A DNA stretch of 64,000 nucleotides from Acidicapsa ligni (lineage in GTDB: Bacteria > Acidobacteriota > Terriglobia > Terriglobales > Acidobacteriaceae). The position numbers and the translations under genes are program-made. The notes under the pieces are model-generated. The model saw only the letters and a program-made list of their open reading frames with translations. It had not been told where the DNA came from and searched no databases. Positions 55,205 to 62,965 of this stretch are shown piece after piece. Location: the NCBI RefSeq assembly GCF_025685655.1, contig NZ_JAGSYG010000001.1:620001-684000 (forward strand). The letters run 5' to 3'. How positions within the stretch are numbered: position 1 is the first letter of the stretch; the number at the start of each line of letters is the position of its first letter.

Positions 55205-56075
55205 TGGAGTGAGGCAGAGCGAAGAGTTGAGTGCCGGACTGGCAATTGAGGCACGAGAACTCACCAAGCGATATGGTGGGGGCGGAGGCGTGTCTGATGC
55301 CTCTGGGCCCTCTGTCGCTACGGTCGCGCTCGATCATGTAAATCTCGCAGTGCCTGCTGGAGCGATTCATGGAGTGTTAGGCGCAAGCGGCGCGGGCAAG
55401 ACAACGCTGCTGCGCATTCTTGCAGGATTGGAGCAACCGGATTCTGGACAGGTTGCTATTGCCGGGCGCATCTGGAGTGGGCTCAACGAACGCAAGTTGC
55501 GTGAGGAGCGGCAGCAGATTGGTGTCGTGTTTCAGCATCTGCATCTGATGCTCTCCCGGACGGTTGCAGCCAACGTCGCTCTGCCGCTTGAGTTTGTAGG
55601 CACATCGAGGAGCGTGATTCGAGAACGCGTGCAAGAGTTGCTGGGATGGTTCGACATCGCGGAGAAGGCAGATGCGTATCCAGCGCGTCTTAGTGGAGGG
55701 CAGAGGCAGCGCGTTGCCCTAGCGCGTGCTTTGGCTACCAGTCCTGCAGTGCTGCTTGCGGATGAGCCAACGTCGGCGCTCGATCCCGAGACAAAGTCCT
55801 CGGTCATCGAAGTGTTGCGCCGTATTCGCGACGAACTCGGTGTGACAATTCTTGTGATCACGCACGACATAACTGCGGCGGCAGATCTGTGCGACAGCGT
55901 GACCGTGCTGGACAAAGGTCGCGTTGCGGAGACGGGCTCCGTGCGCCAGGTGCTGGAGCGGCCGCAAAGCGCAGCAACTCGCCGGCTTCTGACTCATCGC
56001 GTTTCTCCTGCGTTGTCAGTCGAAAGCTCATGGAGACCGGGGCACGCCTGGCATCCTGAACTGGAGCAGGCATGA
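55179..56075 (+). CDS. MetN-type ABC transporter ATPase
   Basis: 298 residues. Walker A GASGAGKTT (~69-77), Q-loop FQHLHLM, signature LSGGQRQRVALARAL, Walker B VLLADEPTSALD, H-loop ITHD. A Gly-rich insert (KRYGGGGGVSDASGPSV) precedes the Walker A, longer than in typical MetN. MetN normally carries a ~90-residue ACT-like regulatory C-domain for methionine inhibition; here only ~50 residues follow the H-loop region, so that domain is missing. The start overlaps metQ by 26 bases; GTG 55212 is an alternative. Confidence 0.88.
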   Translation: MGQSIQRNNGVRQSEELSAGLAIEARELTKRYGGGGGVSDASGPSVATVALDHVNLAVPAGAIHGVLGASGAGKTTLLRILAGLEQPDSGQVAIAGRIWSGLNERKLREERQQIGVVFQHLHLMLSRTVAANVALPLEFVGTSRSVIRERVQELLGWFDIAEKADAYPARLSGGQRQRVALARALATSPAVLLADEPTSALDPETKSSVIEVLRRIRDELGVTILVITHDITAAADLCDSVTVLDKGRVAETGSVRQVLERPQSAATRRLLTHRVSPALSVESSWRPGHAWHPELEQA

Positions 56076-56749
56076 TCGATTTAGGCCTTGGCTCCAACGT
56101 CGGTTCTCTCATGGACGTGCTGCTCCCTGCCGCGTGGGAGACGTTGTGCATGGTGGCTGTCTCGGCACCTCTATGCGCCTTATCGGGTCTGGCAATCGGT
56201 GCGCTTCTGGTGGCGACTAGTCGCGATGGGATTAGCCCCACGCCCTCTGTTTATCAGGGGCTGGCGGCCATCACGAACCTGACGCGAAGCATCCCATTTT
56301 TGATTTTGATTGTGCTTCTGTTGCCGCTGACAAGGTTGCTGGTTGGTAGTTCGATAGGCACAGTGGCGGCAATGGTGCCACTGGTCTTTGGTGGAACGCC
56401 TTACGCTGCGAGACTCGCCGAAGCGGCACTGCTTGAGGTTGATCCGGGCCTTGTGCAGGCGGCGATTACGATGGGGGCGACACCCTGGCAGGCAATGTGG
56501 AAAGTGTATATTCCTGAGGCCGTTCCTGGATTGATTCGCGCAGGCACAGTGCTTGGAATCACCATGATCAACTTCTCTGCGATGGCTGGCGCGGTAGGCG
56601 GTGGTGGCCTGGGCGACCTGGCTATCCGTTATGGTTATCAGCGCTTCCGCATGGATGTCCTGCTTGCCGCTGTCGTCGTGCTGCTGGCATTAGTGCAGGG
56701 CATGCAATGGGCAGGCAACACTGCAGCCAGGCAGCTCGATCGACGATAG
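56072..56749 (+). CDS. MetI-type ABC transporter permease
   Basis: 225 residues with five membrane helices. The MetI permease loop is clear: EAALLEVDPGLVQAAITMGATPWQAMWKVYIPEAVPGLI (EAA motif) near 118-155, preceded by TNLTRSIPFLILIVLLLPLTR. Overlaps the ATPase gene by ATGA. Last gene of the plus-strand locus; the next gene converges 15 bases later. With MetQ and MetN it forms a complete importer. Confidence 0.9.
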   Translation: MIDLGLGSNVGSLMDVLLPAAWETLCMVAVSAPLCALSGLAIGALLVATSRDGISPTPSVYQGLAAITNLTRSIPFLILIVLLLPLTRLLVGSSIGTVAAMVPLVFGGTPYAARLAEAALLEVDPGLVQAAITMGATPWQAMWKVYIPEAVPGLIRAGTVLGITMINFSAMAGAVGGGGLGDLAIRYGYQRFRMDVLLAAVVVLLALVQGMQWAGNTAARQLDRR

Positions 56750-56764
56750 ATTTTCGGCGCGCGA

Positions 56765-57796
56765 TTATTTCAGCGGAAGCGCGTACATCAGGCCGCCCTT
56801 GTCCCAAAGCTCGTTTTGCCCGCGAGGTATTTTCAACTGGGAGTTTGGGCCAAGATCACGAGCGAAGATCTCACCATAGTTGCCGACGGCTTGAATCGTA
56901 TGCGCGGCCCAGTTCTCGTCAAGGCCAAGAGGTCTTCCAACCTCATGGGATTTGCCCAGCAATCGTGCAATTGCTGGATCGTGACTTGACTGCATCGATT
57001 CAACATTAGAAGCTGTAACGCCGCTCTCCTCTGCCTGGATCAGAGCATTGATCGTCCATTCAAGAACTCGCCCCCACTGCGCATCTGAACTGCGATAAGC
57101 AAGTGCCAGCGGGTCTTTGGAGAGGATCTCAGGAAGCAGCTTGTATTTGTTTGCCTGTGCACCAAAGCTGACCCGGGAGGTGGCAAGCCGTGTGATGTCT
57201 CCAGCAAGACCGGTGCAGTTGCCGGTCACATATGCGGCCTCCATTTCGCCCTCTTCCTGAAACGGAAAAGGAATGAAATCGAGATGCCGCTTTTCAAACC
57301 ATGTACGCAGCATTACTTCCACTTCCGTCTCTGCCAGGAAGCAGATTTTGTGTCCACTGAGATCGGATGGAGTCGCGATATTGGATACAGTCGGCACCAT
57401 GACTCCAACGCTGTCGTAGAGAACAGGGCGCGTTAGCTGAATGGATGCATCTGTGCTGTGTGTGAAGTCCGCGCTGATAGATGCCACAACATCAATCTCG
57501 CCCGAACGAAGCGCAGCGAGGCTGGTCTGGTCGTCAGGGTAGCCCTTGATAACGACTTTGGCGTCGCGCCCAATTACAGCGACAGCGGCTGCCTTGCAGA
57601 GCTCCCGATCAAAATCAACGATGGAGCCATGATCGTCCGTAGTCGAGAACTCTGCTTCATTCTGGTCGATGCCGCAGACAAGCGTGCTGGTCTTATGCAG
57701 CCGGTCGAGCGTGGCATCCGTTGGCTGCGTCGCAAAGGCACACTTGAAGGAACATAACGCAAGCAGCAACAATGTACCAGGCAGGGCGCGACGCAT
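56765..57796 (-). CDS. Orphan amino-acid ABC transporter binding protein (AapJ-like)
   Basis: 343 residues from ATG 57796 (ATG 57808 adds four). Signal peptide RRALPGTLLLLALCSFKCAFA. SBP_bac_3 fold with STLVCGIDQNEAEFS, IVDFDRELCKAAAVAVIG, LRSGEIDVVASISADFTHS, and the AapJ/BztA-type ending ELWDKGGLMYALPLK. This family binds L-amino acids for AapQMP-like importers, but no permease or ATPase of that type is nearby. The start overlaps the stop of the phosphoesterase gene (TAATG), so the two are translationally coupled. It may serve an importer encoded elsewhere or act as a sensor. Confidence 0.83.
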   Translation of the reverse strand: MRRALPGTLLLLALCSFKCAFATQPTDATLDRLHKTSTLVCGIDQNEAEFSTTDDHGSIVDFDRELCKAAAVAVIGRDAKVVIKGYPDDQTSLAALRSGEIDVVASISADFTHSTDASIQLTRPVLYDSVGVMVPTVSNIATPSDLSGHKICFLAETEVEVMLRTWFEKRHLDFIPFPFQEEGEMEAAYVTGNCTGLAGDITRLATSRVSFGAQANKYKLLPEILSKDPLALAYRSSDAQWGRVLEWTINALIQAEESGVTASNVESMQSSHDPAIARLLGKSHEVGRPLGLDENWAAHTIQAVGNYGEIFARDLGPNSQLKIPRGQNELWDKGGLMYALPLK

Positions 57797-59760
57797 TATG
57801 GAACCCATGTTCCGGAAGTCGGGATGCCGGGCGACGTGTCGGGCCGTGGATTGAAGTCGGCAGGCACTGGATTGGGCTTGCCAAAATCAGTCGGAGTAAT
57901 ACCAAGCACATGGCAGCCCTGGCCCTGCATGTGGGGAAAGCTTTCGATCATCGGCTCAGGAATAATCGCGTACTCGGCGGGAAGAGGTTTGCGTTTGCCG
58001 AGCAGGCGTAAGTTATCGAAACCAGTCAGCAGGTCGCCTACTCCCTCGACCTTGTCATCGGCAGGGCCGAGATCTTTCTGGCCGAATTTTTCTACGCCAA
58101 TCTGGCGGCCTTTTTCTTCATCGGGTAAGTCTGCGAGTGGAATCAGGTTGAATAGCTCATCGACAAATTTGATGATGGAGCTGTGCTCCGCAGGCTGATG
58201 CGAAACAGCGTGTGCAACGCCATACGGTGAGATGAGAACGAAGGGAATACGCGGACCTTGGTCCAGCGGAACTCCAGCCGCGTCATGCGAACGAACTCGT
58301 GGCTGAGCATGATCGTAGAGGCCGTCTGACTCGTCATAAGCGATCAGGATCGCGCTCTCATTCCAATAAGGGCTGCGCGCGATAGCATTGATTTCCTTGG
58401 CTAGAAACGCTTCACTGATGCCAGAGTCGGAGTAGCCGGGATGGTCGTCATTTCCATTGAAGACCGTCGCTAATTTTGGATTAGGGTCGGCAGGTGGAAG
58501 ACCCGCGATATTGCCATAACCGCCGCGTACATAGAACACTCCGGAAGCAGGCAGCGAACGGGCTGCGATGTCAGAAAAAAACTCACCCATGCCATGCATA
58601 TGCGCGCTGGCGAGCGGGTTATCCGAGACATAGCCGAAGTACTGCGGCCCATTGTGATGGATCACATAGTCGTTGTGCGTCGCCACTCCGGCCGGGTCGG
58701 TAGGTTCGTGGTCATAGCCCTGTTGATACCAGCCCCAGTTAATAGCCGGAACGCCGTGCCCTGCGATCTTCTTGATATCGTCCTGCACATCAAGCAGGTC
58801 AAAGGCTGGGTCGTAATCCGCTGCGGTGGTCTTCTCAATCTCATTGCCCATGAAGGAAAGCGGCAGCGTGGCGAATGTGAGATTCGGAGCAGGATCTTTG
58901 TCCGTCGTAGGGTGCGGCTGTTTGGGATTGCCTGCCGCATCCTGCGCCAATCCCCAATAGGGATGGGCATTCGCAACCATCGGTAAGGCTGTACCGTGCT
59001 TGCCCTCGGCGAGTTGTGGATGAAGCATCCATTCCGTCTCGCCCGATTGCCCAGCGATCATGGCAATTGCGTTTGGTCCGGATGGCCCAATCACCGTATC
59101 AAAGAAATGATCGAACAGAGTGAAGCGGTCGGCGTAATTCCACAAGAAGGGTGCGGTGTCGCAGTCGACGTGCGACATAACCAGTTCGCCGAACTGCTTG
59201 CGTTCAAGCGAAGGAAACCTGGATGGTTTGCCATCGACAAGAGTAACGCCCTCTTCCGTAAGCGCGTAGCGATCATTTTGTGCAACGGAGTTGGCATCCA
59301 GATCCAGCTTGTGGGCAATGCTGAGATGGCTGTGATTGACCGAGGCGATGTCCGTTGGGTAGAGCGGCACAGTCTTGCCATTCGCATCAACAACAGACGA
59401 TGGAATCTTGAAAGGAGAGATCGTACTTACAGTGCCGTCAACGTTGACGATCGGCTGCGTAAAACCGGCAATCTGCGAAGCCGGCCGAGAGTAGAGACCA
59501 TCGGCTCCAGGATAGGTGCTGAAGTAAAAATCGAAGGCACGATTTTCCTGGAACAAAATAAACACATATTTAATGTGCTGACGAAGCAGCTTGATCTTCT
59601 GTTCTTGAGAAAGCGAAGGTTCCTTTGCAACATCGATGACCGCCTGCTGCACTGTCTTACTGGATTCAGGCGCGATTTCTATAGTGTTCTGAGGCGTCTG
59701 CGCCCGTGCTGAAGCGGCGCAGACGGCCAGTAATAGTGCGATGACTCTTCGGGTAGCCAT
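57796..59760 (-). CDS. Secreted phosphoesterase (phospholipase C / acid phosphatase AcpA family)
   Basis: 654 residues from ATG 59760; the longer start at 59820 would place 20 residues before the signal peptide (RRVIALLLAVCAASARAQ). Family marks: YVFILFQENRAFDFYFSTYPGADGLY (~65-90), HLSIAHKLDLDANSVAQNDR, GETEWMLHP, LIAYDESDGLYDHAQPRV and RIPFVLISPYGVAHAVSHQPAEHSSIIKFVDELF, all conserved metal and catalytic regions of this metallo-phosphoesterase group. It would release phosphate from lipids or nucleotides outside the cell. Coupled to an amino-acid binding protein, an unusual pair. Confidence 0.88.
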   Translation of the reverse strand: MATRRVIALLLAVCAASARAQTPQNTIEIAPESSKTVQQAVIDVAKEPSLSQEQKIKLLRQHIKYVFILFQENRAFDFYFSTYPGADGLYSRPASQIAGFTQPIVNVDGTVSTISPFKIPSSVVDANGKTVPLYPTDIASVNHSHLSIAHKLDLDANSVAQNDRYALTEEGVTLVDGKPSRFPSLERKQFGELVMSHVDCDTAPFLWNYADRFTLFDHFFDTVIGPSGPNAIAMIAGQSGETEWMLHPQLAEGKHGTALPMVANAHPYWGLAQDAAGNPKQPHPTTDKDPAPNLTFATLPLSFMGNEIEKTTAADYDPAFDLLDVQDDIKKIAGHGVPAINWGWYQQGYDHEPTDPAGVATHNDYVIHHNGPQYFGYVSDNPLASAHMHGMGEFFSDIAARSLPASGVFYVRGGYGNIAGLPPADPNPKLATVFNGNDDHPGYSDSGISEAFLAKEINAIARSPYWNESAILIAYDESDGLYDHAQPRVRSHDAAGVPLDQGPRIPFVLISPYGVAHAVSHQPAEHSSIIKFVDELFNLIPLADLPDEEKGRQIGVEKFGQKDLGPADDKVEGVGDLLTGFDNLRLLGKRKPLPAEYAIIPEPMIESFPHMQGQGCHVLGITPTDFGKPNPVPADFNPRPDTSPGIPTSGTWVP

Positions 59761-59909
59761 GATGTAAATATCCCGCGGGTTCGGTGTAGACCAAACCTTC
59801 TCCTGAGAAATGGCAGTCATGGCAAAGACGGAAAGCTCTGCATCACACTGCGCTATTCAAAGGATAACGCGAGCATTCGTAGTGATGACAATCGCGCTGC
59901 GGACCGAGG

Positions 59910-60203
59910 TTATTTGGCCGCGAGGATTTCCGGCTTGTCGATCTGAGGCGTCGATGCGAGCAACTCTTCTGCTTTGGCAAAGAGCGCTTTGGCGATGTCT
60001 CCGGTAAGGTGGGCATTGCGGCCTGCTTCATCGGCGAACGTATCGAAAATTCCGAACTTGGAGTCGCTGATCTTGATCGCGTACCAGGACACAGTACCGG
60101 CTTCCTGTTGGGCCAGCGGCAGCGCTGATTTCAGAAATGCTTCGAGTTCCGCTTCTTTGCCTGGCTTGGCATCCAGAATGGCCAAAAGTGCGAGCTTTTC
60201 CAC
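59910..60203 (-). CDS. ABM-superfamily small monooxygenase (quinol monooxygenase-like)
   Basis: 97 residues, ferredoxin-like dimeric alpha/beta barrel. Family stretches: LLAILDAKPGKEAELEAFLKSALPLAQQEAGTVSW and FGIFDTFADEAGRNAHLTGDIAKAL. YgiN-type members oxidise quinols or aromatic compounds without cofactor; many are uncharacterised. Single gene, about 105 bases from msrA with an inverted repeat between. Start ATG 60203. Confidence 0.85.
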   Translation of the reverse strand: MEKLALLAILDAKPGKEAELEAFLKSALPLAQQEAGTVSWYAIKISDSKFGIFDTFADEAGRNAHLTGDIAKALFAKAEELLASTPQIDKPEILAAK

Positions 60204-60272
60204 GAGTTTCTCCTTATGTATTTGCTGTGAAATGAGGTGCAGAGATCGAGGTGAGATCCGGGTGATCGTTCA

Positions 60273-60300
60273 AGGCCTGTACATGTTCATGTACAGGCCT
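60273..60300 (-). terminator. 28-bp near-perfect inverted repeat between msrA and the ABM gene
   Basis: AGGCCTGTACATG-TT-CATGTACAGGCCT is a 13-bp perfect stem nine bases after the msrA stop. There is no T-run on the minus strand. It can act as a terminator or RNA stabiliser, or as a protein-binding operator for the downstream gene. Confidence 0.5.
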
Positions 60301-60308
60301 GATTTGTT

Positions 60309-61001
60309 TTACCGCTTGCCTTTGTAGTCGAAAAAGTACTCAGGAAACTCAGCCTTGAGTGCTTCGATCTTCGGCTTGTCGCAGACAAGGATATACGGGT
60401 TGCCGGGATTATGCATGGCATAGTCCTGATGATAAGACTCGGCAGTATAGAAGCCCTTGAGTGGCGTGACCTCCGTAACAATAGCTCGGTGAAATACCTT
60501 TGCTGCGTCGAGTTGCGCAATGTATGCCGTAGCGATTCGCTTCTGCTGATCATTCGCATAGAAGATAACCGAGCGGTATGAGGTACCTACATCGGGCCCC
60601 TGCCGGTTGAGTTGGGTCGGGTCATGGGCGACCGAGAAGAAGATGCGCAGAAGCTGCCCATACGTGATACGCGAAGGATCGTAGACAACCTTGACAGACT
60701 CAGCATGGCCGGTGGTTTCAGTTGTGACCTGATCGTACGTTGCTGTTGCGCCTGCGCCGCCGGAGTATCCAGCCATGGTATCGGTTACCCCTTTAACGCG
60801 CTCGAAAACAGACTGCGTACCCCAGAAACATCCGCCAGCGAATACCGCAACTGCCTTGCCAGGGGTGGCAGTAAGTGCATCATCGACCGTTGCAACGGGA
60901 ACGGGAGACTTCGGCTGGGCGTTGGTAGAGCAGGCAGCCAGCGAGAGTAGAAAACCAAACGCCAGCGTGAAACGAAAGATGCGATGTGAATGAGAAAACA
61001 T
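60309..61001 (-). CDS. msrA: Peptide methionine sulfoxide reductase A, lipoprotein form
   Basis: 230 residues from ATG 61001 (GAGG eight bases upstream; GTG 61010 possible). Lipobox LAAC at ~22-25 (SLAACSTN) indicates a membrane-anchored periplasmic enzyme. Active site GCFWGTQSVFERVKGV (nucleophile Cys in GGCFWG), then GYSGGAGATATYDQVTTETTGHAESV and FFSVAHDPTQLNRQGPDVGTSYRS, all MsrA. It reduces methionine-S-sulfoxide in damaged exported proteins; the typical recycling thiol source is thioredoxin-like. msrB is not adjacent. Confidence 0.93.
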   Translation of the reverse strand: MFSHSHRIFRFTLAFGFLLSLAACSTNAQPKSPVPVATVDDALTATPGKAVAVFAGGCFWGTQSVFERVKGVTDTMAGYSGGAGATATYDQVTTETTGHAESVKVVYDPSRITYGQLLRIFFSVAHDPTQLNRQGPDVGTSYRSVIFYANDQQKRIATAYIAQLDAAKVFHRAIVTEVTPLKGFYTAESYHQDYAMHNPGNPYILVCDKPKIEALKAEFPEYFFDYKGKR

Positions 61002-61087
61002 AACGGACACCTCGATACTCCTGCACTTCAGATGTTTGCCGGAGAAGATTGGTTACATGCTAAATCGAAAACGTCGTTCTGATTCGA

Positions 61088-61855
61088 TTACAAACCACCG
61101 GCATTCCTCAACATCCCGCCGTCAATAAAATGCGTGCTGCCTGTCACATACGAGGCATCGTCGCTGGCCAGGTAGAGCGCCAGCTTCGCTACTTCTTCCG
61201 GCTGTCCCCAGCGCCGCAGGGGAATCTCGGAGAGTAACTGCGCGTTCAATGCCGGATCGTTCTGGACATCAAAATCAATCGGGGTATAGATTGCGCCCGG
61301 GCCGATGTTATTGACCGTAATGTTATGCGGAGCCAGTTCGACCGCGATGGTCCGCATTAACATGCGCAGACCGCCCTTGCTGGCACAGTAGGGAGCGTTC
61401 GTGAGCAACGGCAGATCCTCATGAATCGATGAGATATTGATGATGCGGCCGCCGTTTCCCTGGAGGATCATCTGCCGGGCTGCCGCCTGAGAGCATAGAA
61501 AAGGCCCGGTAAGATTGACTGCGATAATCTTCAGCCACTCCTCCAGCGGATAGTCAACAAAGGCAAACTTTTTTTCGATCCCAGCATTGTTGACAAAAAT
61601 ATCCAATCGTCCAAAGGTCGTGACTGTTTTCTGAACAAGCTCGTTCACCGCATCAGGATTGGAGATATCCGCAGCCACTGCAATGGCTTTTCCCTGCACC
61701 GCGGCGATCCTGCTGAGCGTCTCAGTCGGGACTGCCGGGCCGCCGACATAATCCACTACGACAGATGCGCCTGCTTCAGCGAAGGCGACTGCAATGGCCT
61801 GTCCAATGCCTGTACCTGCGCCGGTCACTACAGCTACTTTTCCGCTGAGATTCAT
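61088..61855 (-). CDS. SDR family oxidoreductase (glucose 1-dehydrogenase-like)
   Basis: 255 residues. Classical short-chain dehydrogenase: TGAGTGIGQAIA cofactor loop (11-22), NNAG near 89-92, catalytic Ser in INISSIHED, and YCASKGG giving Tyr-x3-Lys, then the C-terminal ASYVTGSTHFIDGGM. Similar proteins oxidise sugars or reduce 3-oxo compounds with NAD(P); the glucose dehydrogenase label is only nearest-family wording. AGGAG lies ahead of ATG 61855. Three 18-bp repeats lie just upstream. High for family, low for substrate. Confidence 0.9.
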   Translation of the reverse strand: MNLSGKVAVVTGAGTGIGQAIAVAFAEAGASVVVDYVGGPAVPTETLSRIAAVQGKAIAVAADISNPDAVNELVQKTVTTFGRLDIFVNNAGIEKKFAFVDYPLEEWLKIIAVNLTGPFLCSQAAARQMILQGNGGRIINISSIHEDLPLLTNAPYCASKGGLRMLMRTIAVELAPHNITVNNIGPGAIYTPIDFDVQNDPALNAQLLSEIPLRRWGQPEEVAKLALYLASDDASYVTGSTHFIDGGMLRNAGGL

Positions 61856-61874
61856 TCTGCACTTCTCCTTAGGA

Positions 61875-61928
61875 TTGGATATACATGCGGGGTTGGATGT
61901 ACCTGTGAGGTTGGATGTATGTGCGGTG
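61875..61928. repeat. Three 18-bp tandem direct repeats upstream of the SDR gene
   Basis: Units begin at 61875, 61893 and 61911, consensus TTGGATRTAYNTGNGRGG, spaced exactly 18 bases. They lie between the SDR start (61855) and the Fpg stop (61956), where the SDR promoter must be. Arrayed sites for a regulator are possible, but slippage-made repeats are equally possible. Confidence 0.7.
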
Positions 61929-61955
61929 CGTCGAAATTAAACGCACCGTGAATTT

Positions 61956-62855
61956 TCATTTACGCTTGAGCGCTTCAAGCTCGTCCAGTGTACGAGGCCA
62001 ATCGGATTTGAGCAGCCTCGACAGGCTTCGATCCGCGAGAACTTTCCCCTCCGTCTGGCAGCGAGCACAGTAATCCGTCTCGTTATCCGCGTAACGGATC
62101 CGCTGAATTTTCTCTCCACACACAGGGCAGGGCTCTCCAAAACGGCCGTGGACCGCCATCTCCGGGCGAAAGGCGGTCACCTTCTCCGGAAAGGAGTTCT
62201 GAGCTTCGCTGCCGAGCCGATCGATCCATCTCTGGAGCGTCGCCAGCGTTGCGGAGTGAAGCCGCATCCATTGCTCGGCCGTAAGCTTGTGAGTCTGCGT
62301 GATGGGTGAGAGCTGAGCCGCGTGCAAAATTTCATCCGAATAGGAGTTGCCGATACCGCTGATGATTCGTGGATCGGTGAGCGCGCGCTTGAGCGTACGA
62401 TTTTCAACGGTAAGAGCGGCGCGAAAGGCATCCAGGCTGGCGGTCATCGGTTCAATACCACCAGGGTCCATCGCCCGCAATGCAGCCTCGCCGCTGACTA
62501 CGTGCAGCGATGCTCGGCGTTTTGACCCTGCTTCGGTCAGCACTAGTGATCCGTCAGGAAAATCGAATGCCGCCAGTGCGTTGCGCCCGGCCAGCTTTGC
62601 CGCCGCAGGTCTCCAGTGGAGACGTCCGGCAATCATGAGGTGCAGCACCAGCCACAGGTCGTTCTCCAGACCGATAGCGATTCGCTTGCCGACACGCCTC
62701 AGTTCGCGGACATTTCGGCCTTCCGCATCCCTGACCGGTGGCAGCGCTGTGCGGAGCAGAAAAGCGCTGGCGATGCGTACATGTTCGAGCGGCTGGCCAA
62801 CAATGCGCGGTTCCAGAGCAACGATATAGGCGGCGATATCGGGCAGTTCCGGCAT
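61956..62855 (-). CDS. Fpg/Nei family DNA glycosylase
   Basis: 299 residues from ATG 62855; the frame is open upstream but MPELPDIAAY must be the true N-terminus, since Pro2 is the catalytic nucleophile and Glu3 is conserved. Further marks: RRVGKRIAIGL (the lysine near residue 57), HLMIAGRLHWR, the helix-two-turn-helix GIGNSYSDEILHAA, and a C-terminal zinc finger CPVCGEKIQR ... YCARCQTEG. It excises oxidised purines or pyrimidines and cuts the abasic site. Whether it is MutM or Nei-like cannot be told. Divergent from the dehydrogenase gene 110 bases away. Confidence 0.9.
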   Translation of the reverse strand: MPELPDIAAYIVALEPRIVGQPLEHVRIASAFLLRTALPPVRDAEGRNVRELRRVGKRIAIGLENDLWLVLHLMIAGRLHWRPAAAKLAGRNALAAFDFPDGSLVLTEAGSKRRASLHVVSGEAALRAMDPGGIEPMTASLDAFRAALTVENRTLKRALTDPRIISGIGNSYSDEILHAAQLSPITQTHKLTAEQWMRLHSATLATLQRWIDRLGSEAQNSFPEKVTAFRPEMAVHGRFGEPCPVCGEKIQRIRYADNETDYCARCQTEGKVLADRSLSRLLKSDWPRTLDELEALKRK

Positions 62856-62965
62856 GGATAACAGCTTGCAGCTTTCCCGGCTGAATTTGCAAGCATTCTG
62901 TACTTTTCCAAAAAACGCGCCGCACATCGAAGGTTGTACATTGGTAGGCGAGGATTTCATCTCCA

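Noticed and set aside
61875..61928. Possibility that the 18-bp repeats are a CRISPR fragment
   Set aside because: Units are directly adjacent without spacers, too short, and no cas genes occur in the window.
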